Source: Alphaproteobacteria bacterium
GTDB lineage: Bacteria > Pseudomonadota > Alphaproteobacteria > CAAGCB01 > CAG-977
DNA: 64,000 nucleotides
Assembly: GCA_900768185.1 (NCBI GenBank)
Contig: CAAGCB010000004.1
Location: forward strand, 62,001-126,000
Direction: 5' to 3'
A program made the translations under genes and the position numbers. This document shows positions 25,497 through 34,409 of the stretch, in pieces. The notes under the pieces were generated by a model. It had not been told where the DNA came from. It searched no databases and saw only the letters and a list, made by a program, of their open reading frames with translations. Within the stretch, counting starts at the first letter, position 1; each line of letters begins with the position of its first letter.

Positions 25497-26270
25497 ATGC
25501 AGAAGCTTGAAAAGCAGTTTCATATTCATTGCGTCGAAGGCGATGTCGGTCGTTATGTGATTTTGCCGGGTGATCCGGGACGTTGCGAATCTATCGCCAA
25601 GTTGTTCGACAATGCGCATCACGTCGCGCAGAACCGCGAATACAACGTGTACACGGGGACTCTGCTGGGTGAAAAAGTGTCCGTTTGTTCGACGGGAATC
25701 GGCGGTCCGTCCGCGTCCATCGCGATGGAGGAACTGCACAACATCGGCGCCGATACATTTATCCGTACGGGGACGTGCGGGGGGATCGATCTGGACGTTC
25801 AATCGGGCGATATCGTCGTCGCTACGGGGGCGATCCGCTTTGAACACACGTCGCAGGAATACGCGCCGATCGAATATCCCGCGGTTGCAAATCTGGATAT
25901 CACCATCGCGCTGCGTCAGGCGGCTTTGGCGATGGGAAAAACGACCCATACGGGTGTCGTCCAGTGCAAGGACGCTTTTTACGGTCAGCACAGCCCTGCG
26001 AAAATGCCCATTTCCTATGAATTGTTGCAAAAATGGGAAGCGTGGAAACGACTGGGGGTCAAAGCCAGCGAAATGGAATCGGCGGCTTTGTTCGTTGTCG
26101 CCGATGCGCTGAAATGCCGTTGCGGTTCTTGTTTCCATGTGATTTGGAATCAGGAGCGCGAAGCGGCGGGATTGGATCAAAAGATGTCCGAAGACACGAC
26201 CGCAGCCGTCCGCGTCGCCGTTGACGCATTGAAAATCATCATTGAACAGGATCGCGCGGCGAAAAAGTGA
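25497..26270 (+). CDS. udp: Uridine phosphorylase-like nucleoside phosphorylase
   Basis: The PNP/UDP-family enzyme cleaves uridine with phosphate to uracil and ribose-1-phosphate. The phosphate-binding motif YVILPGDPGRCESIA is near the N-terminus. STGIGGPSASIAMEEL, FIRTGTCGGI and the substrate-binding VKASEMESAALFVVADA follow in the usual order. At 257 residues it is the normal subunit size. The SEMESAAL motif is shared with purine enzymes, so specificity is inferred from overall resemblance to Udp rather than DeoD. AGAGAGG lies before the ATG. It stands alone between terminators. Confidence 0.88.
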   Translation: MQKLEKQFHIHCVEGDVGRYVILPGDPGRCESIAKLFDNAHHVAQNREYNVYTGTLLGEKVSVCSTGIGGPSASIAMEELHNIGADTFIRTGTCGGIDLDVQSGDIVVATGAIRFEHTSQEYAPIEYPAVANLDITIALRQAALAMGKTTHTGVVQCKDAFYGQHSPAKMPISYELLQKWEAWKRLGVKASEMESAALFVVADALKCRCGSCFHVIWNQEREAAGLDQKMSEDTTAAVRVAVDALKIIIEQDRAAKK

Positions 26271-26283
26271 TCCGTTTCAAAAA

Positions 26284-26320
26284 GGAAAAGGGGCGGGGCG
26301 CAACGCGTCCCGCCCTTTCC
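26284..26320 (+). terminator. GC-rich hairpin after the uridine phosphorylase gene
   Basis: A long stem built on AAAGGGGCGGG and CCCGCCCTTT with an inner GCG/CGC extension. No clear U-run follows, so it may work together with the next hairpin. Confidence 0.6.
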
Positions 26321-26326
26321 ATAAGC

Positions 26327-26361
26327 AAAAAAAAGGCAGGCTTTTTTGGAAGCCTGCCTTT
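26327..26361 (-). terminator. Terminator of the outer-membrane protein gene
   Basis: A perfect 11-bp stem AAGGCAGGCTT/AAGCCTGCCTT followed on the minus strand by a run of eight Ts, 15 bases past the stop. Confidence 0.9.
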
Positions 26362-26374
26362 GTATATCAACGGG

Positions 26375-27223
26375 TTAGAACTCGTATTTAACGTTAAGCT
26401 CTAACGAATAAGCCCCCTGATTGTCGGGCGATCCGTATCCTTTGATGTTGTTGGAGCTGGCTAAAACATAATCGGCGTTCAAGCCCAAAGCCATGTTTTT
26501 GTACACGCTCAGATAACCGCCGAGCAAGAACGTCAAATCGCGACTGCGCGCGCCCTTCAGCGTGTCCCAACCGAAACGCAGACCGACATCGGCGGTCGTC
26601 GTTCCCGACGGCGTGATATGCAACGCGCCCGTGATGTCGTAACTGTCAAACTGGCGATCCGATCCGAAATCGACGGTGTGATAGTCCAATCGCGTGTAGC
26701 CGAACACGTTTTCGCCGGTTTCCGTCCCTGCCATCAGATACAAATGCGTGTCTTTCCGATCTTCGTTTTTAACTTTTTTCCATTTGGAATAGTCGGACCA
26801 CGTCACGTCCGCACCGATTTGAACGCGCCAGGTGTCTTCGATCGTATTGATTTTCGTGCCGATCGTCCAATCCCATTCGTTAAAAGACGATGCGCCGTAT
26901 TTCTTTGTCCAGTCATAGCCCAGAGATCCGTACACCGCCCAAGTTCCCGTAATGCCGTAGGTCAACGTTTCCGACGCTTTCAGACTGTGCGCGTTCGTTA
27001 AAAACGGGTATCCCGTCTGGCGAACGGGGGCGTTGATTGAAGCGTTCAGTTTTTCGCGACCGTAGCCGATGCGGGAGTCGAGCATAAAGCCGCGTTCGGT
27101 AATGTAAAAAGGATTCGTCATATCCGCCATCGGCGTTGTCGAACGGCTGTCTGCGACCTTTTCCTGCGCCTGCGCGGAAAAGGCGGTCAATCCGAAAACC
27201 GTAGCCAGCAAAATTTTTTTCAT
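26375..27223 (-). CDS. Outer-membrane beta-barrel protein
   Basis: The 282-residue precursor has a signal peptide (KKILLATVFGLTAFSAQAQ). The mature part alternates hydrophobic and polar residues in about 10-12 amphipathic strands, for example LDSRIGYGREKLNASI, WAVYGSLGYDWTKKY and LFLYLMAGTETG-like stretches. It ends in YSLELNVKYEF, a C-terminal Phe signal for BAM-dependent insertion. No named porin family is evident; it resembles the opacity/OmpA-barrel class of small barrels. AAAGG lies 9 bases before the ATG, and an in-frame TTG upstream is rejected. Its substrate or ligand is unknown. Confidence 0.8.
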   Translation of the reverse strand: MKKILLATVFGLTAFSAQAQEKVADSRSTTPMADMTNPFYITERGFMLDSRIGYGREKLNASINAPVRQTGYPFLTNAHSLKASETLTYGITGTWAVYGSLGYDWTKKYGASSFNEWDWTIGTKINTIEDTWRVQIGADVTWSDYSKWKKVKNEDRKDTHLYLMAGTETGENVFGYTRLDYHTVDFGSDRQFDSYDITGALHITPSGTTTADVGLRFGWDTLKGARSRDLTFLLGGYLSVYKNMALGLNADYVLASSNNIKGYGSPDNQGAYSLELNVKYEF

Positions 27224-27356
27224 AGTCGTCAACCTTTCATAAAACGATTTTTTGTTCGGAATTTTTTCGTAGAATAGTCTGAAAAAATTAAGCCTTTATT
27301 GAAAAAAGCGAAATCTTTTGATATTTTTCAAACAACCGAAACGGAAAGGAAACGTC

Positions 27357-28049
27357 ATGGGAATGAAAAAGCTGAAACTCTGGTTTCAAAAGACAATTCA
27401 CGGCTACGATATGCCTGATTTAAAAAAAGCGCGTCCGCTGGAATTAAAGCCGGACGACCGCGTTTTGCTACTGGCGCCGCACCCCGACGACGAAACGATC
27501 GGCTGCGGCGGTTTTTTGCTGAAATACGGATCGCAATGCGATGTCGTCCTGCTGACGGACGGGCGGCACGGCGATTCAACCGTAAAACCGGCGGAAATGA
27601 TTGAAATCCGCAAAAAAGAATTTGAAGAAGTCATGTCCCGTTACGCCGTTAAAAACTTTAAAACGCTGAATCTGGAGGACGGAAAACTGATTGATTGTTT
27701 CAGGGATTTTTCGACGCTGGATTTTGAAAAATACGATTATGTTTTTATGCCCCACCCGATGGATATGCACAAAGATCACGCCGCCGTGTCTTGTTTGTTC
27801 AAACGGCTGGCAAAAACGCGTCCGTTTAAAGGAAAAGCGGTTTATTATGAGGTTTGGAACACTTTGGCGGCGCCGACGCATTACGTCGATTTTTCCGATC
27901 GCGTCGACGAAAAAAGAACATTGATCAATCTGTATAAGTCGCAGGTTAAAAACATCGATTACGCGTCGCGCATTCTGGGGCTGAACCATTACCGCGGATT
28001 GCGTCACAACGTCGAATACGAAGAAGATTTCCAAATCGAAAAAATCTGA
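27357..28049 (+). CDS. PIG-L/LmbE-family deacetylase
   Basis: These zinc enzymes remove N-acetyl groups from sugars such as GlcNAc conjugates. The metal-binding motif LLAPHPDDETIGCGGF starts near residue 40, and a second motif MPHPMDMHKDHAA supplies the third ligand. At 230 residues it is the usual size. AAAGGAAA precedes the ATG (GGA ATG follows it, so a start two codons later is possible). The MFS gene follows after 11 bases and htpX overlaps that one, so it heads a three-gene operon. The deacetylated substrate is unknown. Confidence 0.9.
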   Translation: MGMKKLKLWFQKTIHGYDMPDLKKARPLELKPDDRVLLLAPHPDDETIGCGGFLLKYGSQCDVVLLTDGRHGDSTVKPAEMIEIRKKEFEEVMSRYAVKNFKTLNLEDGKLIDCFRDFSTLDFEKYDYVFMPHPMDMHKDHAAVSCLFKRLAKTRPFKGKAVYYEVWNTLAAPTHYVDFSDRVDEKRTLINLYKSQVKNIDYASRILGLNHYRGLRHNVEYEEDFQIEKI

Positions 28050-28060
28050 CGGAGGCTCTC

Positions 28061-29449
28061 ATGCGCATCAGAGCCGTCAAGTGGCTGATCTTTGCGGTGA
28101 CATCGCTCGGCAATTTCATCAGCATGCTGGATTTTTCGTCCGTCAACATCGCTTTGTACAAAATTTCACAGGCGTTCGCTTTGCCCGTGTCCGCCGTTCA
28201 ATGGGTGATGCTGTCCTATCAGATTGTTCTGACCAGTCTGCTGGCTTTTTTCGGCAGGCTGGGCGACGGAGTCAGCCGCAGAAAACTGTATGCGTGCGGT
28301 TTCTTCGTGTTCGGAACGGGAGCTTTGCTGTCCTGCACGGCTGTTGATTTTGCCGTTTTGCTGTTCGCGCGAACCGTGCAGGGAATCGGCGGGGCGATTC
28401 TGATTTCCAATTCGTTCAGCATCGTTTCGGGGGTGTTCAAGGGACGCAGTCGCGGAAAAGCTCTGGGATTTTTGGGGGCGGTGACGCATTTGGCGGGCAT
28501 GACCGCTCCGTCAATCGGCGGATTTTTATTGGACACGTCATCGTGGCGCGCGATTTTCATTCCGGGGTGCCTGCTGTCTTTCGCCGCCTTGTTGCCCGCG
28601 TTGCGGATTCTACCGGTCGGCAACGCGACGGGAAAGGTTCGCATCGACGTTAAAGGAACGGTTTTGCTGATGACCGGCGTCGCGTCGTTGTTGTTTGTCA
28701 TCGCGCAAATACCGTCTTGGGGGCTTATATCGGTTCAAACGGGAACGTGCGCCGTTGTTGCGGTCGTGTGTATGACGCTTTTCGTTTGTTGCGAAACACG
28801 AGTGGCTGCGCCGCTGGTCAATTTTCATCTGTTCCGAAAACCTGTCTTTTTGTTCAGTAATCTGGCGTTGATGATTTCGTATCTGGCAATGTATCCGAAC
28901 ACGGTGATTTTTCCGTTTTATTCGCAAGAGGTTTTGGGAAATTCGCCGACACTGACGGGATTGCTGATTCTGCCGTTTTCGCTGTTTTATTTGATTACGG
29001 CGGTTACGACGGGCGCGTTTTCGCCCAAAAAACGTATGTTTTTCGGAATGTTCCTGCTGGGATCGGGGTTATTCGCTTTTACGTTTGCGGGCATGACCGC
29101 CGCGGTATGGGCGCTGGTTCTCATGCAAATCGTGATGGGCGTCGGGAACGCGTTTTTTCAACCGTCCGTCAACACGGTCATTTTGAACGCGACGCCGAAA
29201 GACTGCGCCGGTATGGCCAGCGGCGTCCTGTCGTTGTTCCGCAATACGGGGATTGCCATGGGCAGCGTCGTTTCCGTCGGATTGTACGAAACATACCGAA
29301 CGCGCGCTTTGATCGGCGGGGCGGATATTCGGACGGCGTCGCTTTCCGCATATCATTTCGCGCTGTATTGTGGAATAGGCTTTGCTTTGATTTGTCTGAC
29401 GTTTATCGTTAAAGCGATCGGAGCTGACGGAAAAAGGAGTGTTCAATGA
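28061..29449 (+). CDS. MFS drug:H+ antiporter-like transporter (DHA2 type)
   Basis: The 462-residue protein has about 13-14 hydrophobic segments. Family motifs are present: LDFSSVNIAL in the first helix, GRLGDGVSRRKLYACGF (motif A), FARTVQGIGGAIL, and motif C in TAPSIGGFLLDTSSWRAIF. It is most like EmrB/QacA exporters that use the proton gradient. GGAGG precedes the ATG. It sits between a PIG-L deacetylase and htpX, with a four-base overlap to htpX. The substrate cannot be predicted; export of a deacetylated glycoconjugate is possible but speculative. Confidence 0.9.
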   Translation: MRIRAVKWLIFAVTSLGNFISMLDFSSVNIALYKISQAFALPVSAVQWVMLSYQIVLTSLLAFFGRLGDGVSRRKLYACGFFVFGTGALLSCTAVDFAVLLFARTVQGIGGAILISNSFSIVSGVFKGRSRGKALGFLGAVTHLAGMTAPSIGGFLLDTSSWRAIFIPGCLLSFAALLPALRILPVGNATGKVRIDVKGTVLLMTGVASLLFVIAQIPSWGLISVQTGTCAVVAVVCMTLFVCCETRVAAPLVNFHLFRKPVFLFSNLALMISYLAMYPNTVIFPFYSQEVLGNSPTLTGLLILPFSLFYLITAVTTGAFSPKKRMFFGMFLLGSGLFAFTFAGMTAAVWALVLMQIVMGVGNAFFQPSVNTVILNATPKDCAGMASGVLSLFRNTGIAMGSVVSVGLYETYRTRALIGGADIRTASLSAYHFALYCGIGFALICLTFIVKAIGADGKRSVQ

Positions 29450-30405
29450 TTAAGCGGATCAGATTGTTTTTATGCGTCAACTTTGTCGTATTGCTGACCA
29501 TCGGCATTCTATTGCGTTTGACGGGGGTTGATCGCTGGCTGACGGCGGAGGGGATCGATTATGCGCAACTACTGACTTTTTCGGCGTTTTTCGGCTTTAC
29601 CGGATCGTTGATTTCCCTGTTGATGTCGAAATCGATTGCCAAAATGTCCATGGGCGCGCGCGTGATTTCAAATCCGCAAAACGAAACCGAAGCATGGCTG
29701 ACGCGGACAGTGGGGGATTTATCGCAAAAGGCGGGCGTCGGCATGCCTGAAATCGCCATTTACAACGGTTCCGCCAACGCTTTCGCCACGGGAGCGTTCC
29801 GTAATGACGCCTTGGTCGCCGTGTCGACGGGATTGTTGCAATCCATGACGCGTTCACAAGTTCGCGCGGTTCTGGCGCACGAAATGTCGCATGTCAAAAA
29901 CGGCGATATGGTGACAATGACGCTGGTGCAGGGTGTTTTGAACACGTTTGTGTTTTTCTTTGCGCGCGTTGTCGCGATATTCTTTAATTCAAGCAAAGAC
30001 GACAACGGACGGCGGCGTCCGGACGGCGGATTGGGCTATTACTTTACGGTTCAGATCTTTGAAGTCGTTTTCGGCGTTTTGGCAAGCGTTCTGACTTGCG
30101 CCTTTTCCCGCCGCCGCGAATACCGCGCCGATGCCGGCGCCGCGGCTTTACTGGGATCCCCCGACGATATGATCGACGCTTTGAGGGCTTTGGATAAAAC
30201 GGAGGTTCAAGCTTTGCCGTCGGAAATGAAATCGTTCGGCATCGTCGATGTACCGTCGTTTGCGGAACTGTTTTCAACGCACCCGTCTTTGTCCGCCAGA
30301 ATCAAGGCGTTGTCAGACGGCGCGGACATGGCGGTCAAAAGAAAATCGAACCGGACGGGCGGGCTGTTCGGTTCGATTTCAAACAAGGAAAATCCTTGGG
30401 ATTAA
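29446..30405 (+). CDS. htpX: Membrane zinc protease HtpX (M48B)
   Basis: HtpX is an inner-membrane metalloprotease that helps remove damaged membrane proteins. Two N-terminal transmembrane helices (LFLCVNFVVLLTIGILL and LLTFSAFFGFTGSLISLLM) precede the zinc motif LAHEMSHVKNGDM (His145, Glu146, His149). EYRADAGAAAL gives the third ligand Glu. Two more hydrophobic segments lie between. At 319 residues it is slightly longer than E. coli HtpX. The ATGA overlap with the MFS gene shows coupling. It converges on the uracil-DNA glycosylase gene, overlapping its end by four bases. Confidence 0.95.
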   Translation: MIKRIRLFLCVNFVVLLTIGILLRLTGVDRWLTAEGIDYAQLLTFSAFFGFTGSLISLLMSKSIAKMSMGARVISNPQNETEAWLTRTVGDLSQKAGVGMPEIAIYNGSANAFATGAFRNDALVAVSTGLLQSMTRSQVRAVLAHEMSHVKNGDMVTMTLVQGVLNTFVFFFARVVAIFFNSSKDDNGRRRPDGGLGYYFTVQIFEVVFGVLASVLTCAFSRRREYRADAGAAALLGSPDDMIDALRALDKTEVQALPSEMKSFGIVDVPSFAELFSTHPSLSARIKALSDGADMAVKRKSNRTGGLFGSISNKENPWD

Positions 30406-31055
30406 GCTTTAATTTCGCCTAACAACGTATTGAAAACATTGTCGAACATTTCCGGCGTCAGCTTGCCCGTATTTACGTTGTAGCGCGATGTATGATAGGT
30501 GTCCAACAGCTTTAACGTCCGTCCCTGCACAGTCAAAGCGTGCAAAGCGTTATGAGCGAATTTAAACGTTGATTTCTTCTGTTTCAGAACGGTCAGAATG
30601 ACTTCGTGCGCCAGTCCGCCGATTGCCAGAATGACTTTTAGATTCGGCATGGCGGCGATTTCCCGCGCCAGAAATTCCCCGCACGATTTCTTTTCCTGTC
30701 CGTTCGGGCTGTTTTTCGGCGGCACGCAACGCACGGCGTTTGTCAGCCGCGCGTTGACCAGCTTTACGCCGTCGTCGGGGCGGGCGGCGTATTCGCCTGT
30801 CGCAAAGCCGTATTTAATCAGGGCGTCGTACAGCAAATTTCCCGCGACATCGCCCGTGAACGGTCGCCCCGTTCGGTTCGCGCCCTTTAATCCGGGAGCC
30901 AGTCCGACAATCAACAGCTCGCCGTTCAAATCGCCGAAAGACGGAACGGGCGCATTAAAAAAGTCGGGATATTTTTTTCTGTTTTCTGCCAGAAAATCCG
31001 CCAAACGCGGGCAACGGCGACAGGATTTTTCGGGACAGACGAAATCAGGGGACAT
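30402..31055 (-). CDS. Uracil-DNA glycosylase, family 5 (UDGb) type
   Basis: It excises uracil from DNA to start base-excision repair. The N-terminus has cysteines (CPEKSCRRC) that fit an iron-sulfur cluster. Motif 1 is LIVGLAPGLKGANRTGRPFT, which contains the GANRTGR-x-FTGD core of the UDGb family; family-4 enzymes have a Glu in motif 1 instead. RCVPPKNSPNG and the motif-2 region DTYHTSRYNVNTGKLT complete the active site, with THTS-like residues where many UDGs have HPS. At 217 residues the size is normal. The NYN-domain gene upstream overlaps its start by 11 bases, so they form one operon. Confidence 0.88.
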   Translation of the reverse strand: MSPDFVCPEKSCRRCPRLADFLAENRKKYPDFFNAPVPSFGDLNGELLIVGLAPGLKGANRTGRPFTGDVAGNLLYDALIKYGFATGEYAARPDDGVKLVNARLTNAVRCVPPKNSPNGQEKKSCGEFLAREIAAMPNLKVILAIGGLAHEVILTVLKQKKSTFKFAHNALHALTVQGRTLKLLDTYHTSRYNVNTGKLTPEMFDNVFNTLLGEIKA

Positions 31056-31659
31056 AGTCGGTCTTTTCCCCTACGCCGCGGAAGAGCATGGATTGCTCTT
31101 TGACAAAGTCGGGCTCGTCTTTGGACGGTTGCGGACCGCGCGAAATGTCAGCGACCAAATCGGACAAATCGGTGAAATGGTCGGCTTGGCGGCGCAATTC
31201 GTCCGCGACCATCGGCGGCTGTGATTTGACCGTCGAAACGACCGTCACGCGCACGCCTTTGCGCTGGACGGCTTCAACCAGACTGCGGAAATCGCCGTCG
31301 CCGGAAAACAAAATGGCGTGATCGATGCTTTCCGCCATTTCCATCAAATCGACGGCAAGCTCGATATCCATGTTGCCCTTGATTTTACGGCGTCCCATGG
31401 CGTCCGTGAATTCCTTGGTCGGTTTCGTAACCATCGTGTAGCCGTTGTAATCCAGCCAGTCAACCAGCGGACGAATGGGGGAATATTCCTGATCTTCAAC
31501 CAGAGCGGTATAATAGAACGCGCGAATCAGGCGACCTTTGGTCGAAAAGAAATCAAGCAATTTTTTGTAGTCGATGTCAAAGCCCAAAGCGCGGGCGGCG
31601 GCGTACAAATTCGACCCGTCAATGAACAGGGCGATTTTTTCACCGGCATAGCAACGCAT
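31045..31659 (-). CDS. NYN-domain (LabA/DUF88) protein, putative RNase
   Basis: NYN domains share the PIN-like nuclease fold and often act on RNA. The acidic residues are in place: ALFIDGSNLYAAARALG near the start, KGNMDIELAVDLMEMA in the middle, and ILFSGDGDFRSLVEAVQRKG, then VRVTVVST. At 204 residues it is single-domain with a short C-terminal tail. AAAGGA lies 7 bases from the chosen ATG; another ATG six bases upstream is too close to it, and a much longer in-frame extension runs antisense to rpoZ and is not credible. Overlap with the glycosylase gene suggests a shared transcript. Confidence 0.88.
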   Translation of the reverse strand: MRCYAGEKIALFIDGSNLYAAARALGFDIDYKKLLDFFSTKGRLIRAFYYTALVEDQEYSPIRPLVDWLDYNGYTMVTKPTKEFTDAMGRRKIKGNMDIELAVDLMEMAESIDHAILFSGDGDFRSLVEAVQRKGVRVTVVSTVKSQPPMVADELRRQADHFTDLSDLVADISRGPQPSKDEPDFVKEQSMLFRGVGEKTDYVP

Positions 31660-31788
31660 GAACATATCCTTTCGTAAATTATGAATTGAAAACAAGCATA
31701 GAATAAAACGAAAAAGCGATTCTGCCAAGCTGATTTTAAGGACAGAGCGCGGCGGACGCAAAAAATGAAACGCGCGCGAAGAATGGGC

Positions 31789-31818
31789 TTGCATTGTCAT
31801 CGGCTTTGACGGTATAAG
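31789..31818 (+). promoter_or_regulatory. Predicted rpoZ promoter
   Basis: -35 TTGCAT, an 18-base spacer and -10 TATAAG, giving a leader of about 42 bases. The intergenic region also separates rpoZ from the divergent NYN gene. Confidence 0.45.
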
Positions 31819-31866
31819 GGAAACCAAAAGTTTTTTGTGTACACCCTTACTTTGAAAGTATAAAAG

Positions 31867-32235
31867 ATGGCTCGCGTTACCGTAGAAGACTGTGTTGAAA
31901 AAATCCCCAACCGTTTTGATTTGGTGTTGGTCGCCGCCCAGCGCGCGAAAGACATCGGCGCAGGCGCTCCGATGAACATTGAACGGGACAACGATAAAAA
32001 CACCGTTGTCGCTTTGCGCGAAATCGCCGAAGACAAAATCGACTGCGGCGCGCTGGAAGACGAGTTGGTGACGGGCATGCAAAAATACGTTAAAGAAGAC
32101 GAAGCCCCCGCCGACGATGACGAAAGCGTCAAAGCCGCCGATCCCGAGTTGGCGGCGATGTCCGATTTTGATTATCTGACCGATAACGAAGAAGCCGTCG
32201 AAAAAGCCGGTTCGTTTGAAGTGACCGAAGAATAA
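31867..32235 (+). CDS. rpoZ: RNA polymerase omega subunit
   Basis: Omega helps assemble RNA polymerase and forms part of the ppGpp-binding site in proteobacteria. The start MARVTVEDCVEKIPNRFDLV is the family signature, followed by KNTVVALREIAEDKI. At 122 residues it has an acidic C-terminal extension, common in alphaproteobacteria. The ribosome site is weak. It is followed after 22 bases by the RelA/SpoT gene, the classic rpoZ-spoT arrangement that joins the ppGpp synthetase to a target subunit. Confidence 0.97.
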   Translation: MARVTVEDCVEKIPNRFDLVLVAAQRAKDIGAGAPMNIERDNDKNTVVALREIAEDKIDCGALEDELVTGMQKYVKEDEAPADDDESVKAADPELAAMSDFDYLTDNEEAVEKAGSFEVTEE

Positions 32236-32257
32236 TCTTTGCTAAAAGCGGGGCGCC

Positions 32258-34408
32258 ATGCTCAGACAGTTCGAACTGGTGGAACGCGTCCGTTCCTATG
32301 ACCCGAATGTCGATGAAGAAGGGCTGGACAGGGCTTATGTCTTTGCCTGCAAGATGCACGGTTCCCAGAAACGCGCGTCCGGCGACCCGTATTTTTCCCA
32401 CCCCGTCGAAGTCGCGGGCATTCTGACCGAATACAAACTCGATTACGCTTCAATCGTCACCGCGTTGCTGCACGACACGATCGAAGATACCGCCGCGTCC
32501 TATGACGACATCAAGGAAATGTTCGGCGAGGAAGTCGCCAAACTGGTCGAAGGGGTGACGAAGCTCAGCCGCATTCAGTTGCAGTCCGATCAGACGAAAC
32601 AGGCGGAAAATTTCCGCAAGCTGTTGTTGGCGATGTCTGACGACATTCGCGTTTTGCTGGTCAAATTGGCGGATCGCGTGCATAACATGCGCACGTTGAA
32701 ATTCCATAAAGATCCCGCCAAACGTCAGCGCATCGCCCGTGAAACGATGGAAATCTACGCGCCGCTGGCGGAACGCATCGGCATGCAGGAAATGAAAAAC
32801 GAGCTGGAAGAGCTGTCGTTCAAGGAACTGTATCCCGAAGCCTACGAATCGATCACGACGCGTCTGTCGTTTCTGCGCGAACAGGGCGGGGATTTGGTCG
32901 CCCGCATCATCGACGCGCTGAAAGACGATTTGAAAGACTGCGGCGTGGAATGCGATGTCACCGGGCGGGAAAAATCGCCTTATTCCATCTGGCGTAAAAT
33001 GCGGCGGCAGAACGCGACGTTCGAACAGTTGTCCGATATTATGGCTTTTCGCATTATCGTGCCGACGGTCGCCGATTGCTATCACGTTTTAGGCATTATC
33101 CATACAAAATATCCGATGGTTCCGGGACGGTACAAGGACTATATTTCGACCCCGAAACCCAACGGCTACAAATCACTGCACACGGGCGTCATCGGTCCCG
33201 AAAAGCACAAAATCGAAATCCAGATTCGCACGCGGGAAATGCATGAAATCGCAGAAATCGGTTTGGCGGCGCATTGGCGTTACAAACAGGGCGATTACAA
33301 AACCGACGGGCGGCAGTTCGCTTGGTTGCGCGAATTGCTGGATATCATGGAACAGTCCGACAATCCCGAGGAATTTCTTGAACACACCAAGATGGAAATG
33401 TATCAGGATCAGGTGTTCTGCTTTTCACCGAAAGGCGATCTGATTTCCTTGCCCAAGGGCGCGACGGCGATCGATTTCGCCTATGCCGTCCATTCGGGGG
33501 TCGGCAATAAATGCGTCGGTGTGAAAATCAACGGTAAAATCCGCCCGTTGCGGACGGAGTTGACAAACGGCGATCAGGTCGAAATTCTGACCTCTAAAAC
33601 GCAAACGCCGTCGCCGGAATGGGAACGTTTTGTCGTAACGGGCAAGGCGCGCGCCGCGATTCGCCGTTTCGTCCGCGCGCAGAAACGCGAACAATATCTG
33701 GAAGTCGGACGGCAGATGTTGCAGCGCGCCTATAAAAACGAGGGCTACGAATATTCCGATCAGAGCCTTGAAAACGTTTTGACAAACTTTAAACAAGCGA
33801 CGGTTGAAGACCTGATCGCGTCGGTGGGCGAAGGCGTCATTCCGGCGAACGACGTTGTCGAATCCGTGTTCCCCGGACACAAATCCAGACTGGAACGCGC
33901 CGTTGACGCCGTAAAACGCGGTGTCAAAAAAATCGGCGACAAGGTCGAAGGTAAAAAACAAAGCCCGATCAAGGGACTGATTCCCGGTATGGCGATCAGC
34001 TTTGCAAAATGCTGTCACCCGTTGCCCGGGGACAGGATTGTCGGTATCGTCACGACGGGAAAAGGCGTGACCATTCACACAATCGATTGCCCGACGCTTG
34101 AAAAATTCGCGGGGGAACCCGAACGCTGGTTGGACGTGTCGTGGAACGACGACGTCGTTTCGAACGAAAGCCATGTTTCGCGTCTGCGCATCGCTTTGGT
34201 CAACCAGCCCGGCAGTTTGGCGACGTTGTCGAACGTGATCGCCAAAAACCACGGCAATATCGCCAATCTGAACATTCTGGAACGGACTTTCGGATTTTTC
34301 GACTTGACGGTCGACGTCGAAGTTCGCGATGTCCGCCATCTGAACGATATCATGGCGGCTTTGCGCGCCAGTCCGGGAATCAGTTCCGTACGCCGCGCGC
34401 AGGATTGA
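32258..34408 (+). CDS. Bifunctional (p)ppGpp synthetase/hydrolase, RelA/SpoT homologue
   Basis: The Rsh enzyme makes (p)ppGpp from GTP/GDP and ATP and hydrolyses it, driving the stringent response. The HD hydrolase domain has its metal motif: DPYFSHPVEVAGIL, LLHDTIEDT and KLADRVHNMRTL. The synthetase core is GREKSPYSIWRKM, DIMAFRIIVPTVADCYHVLG and GYKSLHTGVIGP. A TGS domain (VFCFSPKGDLISLPKGATAI), a helical/zinc-finger part with CCHPLPGD, and a C-terminal ACT domain follow. At 716 residues it is full length, and both activities look intact. It follows rpoZ and is the only such gene here. Confidence 0.97.
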   Translation: MLRQFELVERVRSYDPNVDEEGLDRAYVFACKMHGSQKRASGDPYFSHPVEVAGILTEYKLDYASIVTALLHDTIEDTAASYDDIKEMFGEEVAKLVEGVTKLSRIQLQSDQTKQAENFRKLLLAMSDDIRVLLVKLADRVHNMRTLKFHKDPAKRQRIARETMEIYAPLAERIGMQEMKNELEELSFKELYPEAYESITTRLSFLREQGGDLVARIIDALKDDLKDCGVECDVTGREKSPYSIWRKMRRQNATFEQLSDIMAFRIIVPTVADCYHVLGIIHTKYPMVPGRYKDYISTPKPNGYKSLHTGVIGPEKHKIEIQIRTREMHEIAEIGLAAHWRYKQGDYKTDGRQFAWLRELLDIMEQSDNPEEFLEHTKMEMYQDQVFCFSPKGDLISLPKGATAIDFAYAVHSGVGNKCVGVKINGKIRPLRTELTNGDQVEILTSKTQTPSPEWERFVVTGKARAAIRRFVRAQKREQYLEVGRQMLQRAYKNEGYEYSDQSLENVLTNFKQATVEDLIASVGEGVIPANDVVESVFPGHKSRLERAVDAVKRGVKKIGDKVEGKKQSPIKGLIPGMAISFAKCCHPLPGDRIVGIVTTGKGVTIHTIDCPTLEKFAGEPERWLDVSWNDDVVSNESHVSRLRIALVNQPGSLATLSNVIAKNHGNIANLNILERTFGFFDLTVDVEVRDVRHLNDIMAALRASPGISSVRRAQD

Positions 34409-34409
34409 C

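Noticed and set aside
31660..32082. In-frame N-terminal extension of the NYN-domain gene
   Set aside because: It runs antisense to rpoZ; the ATG with AAAGGA at 31659 begins right at the NYN domain.
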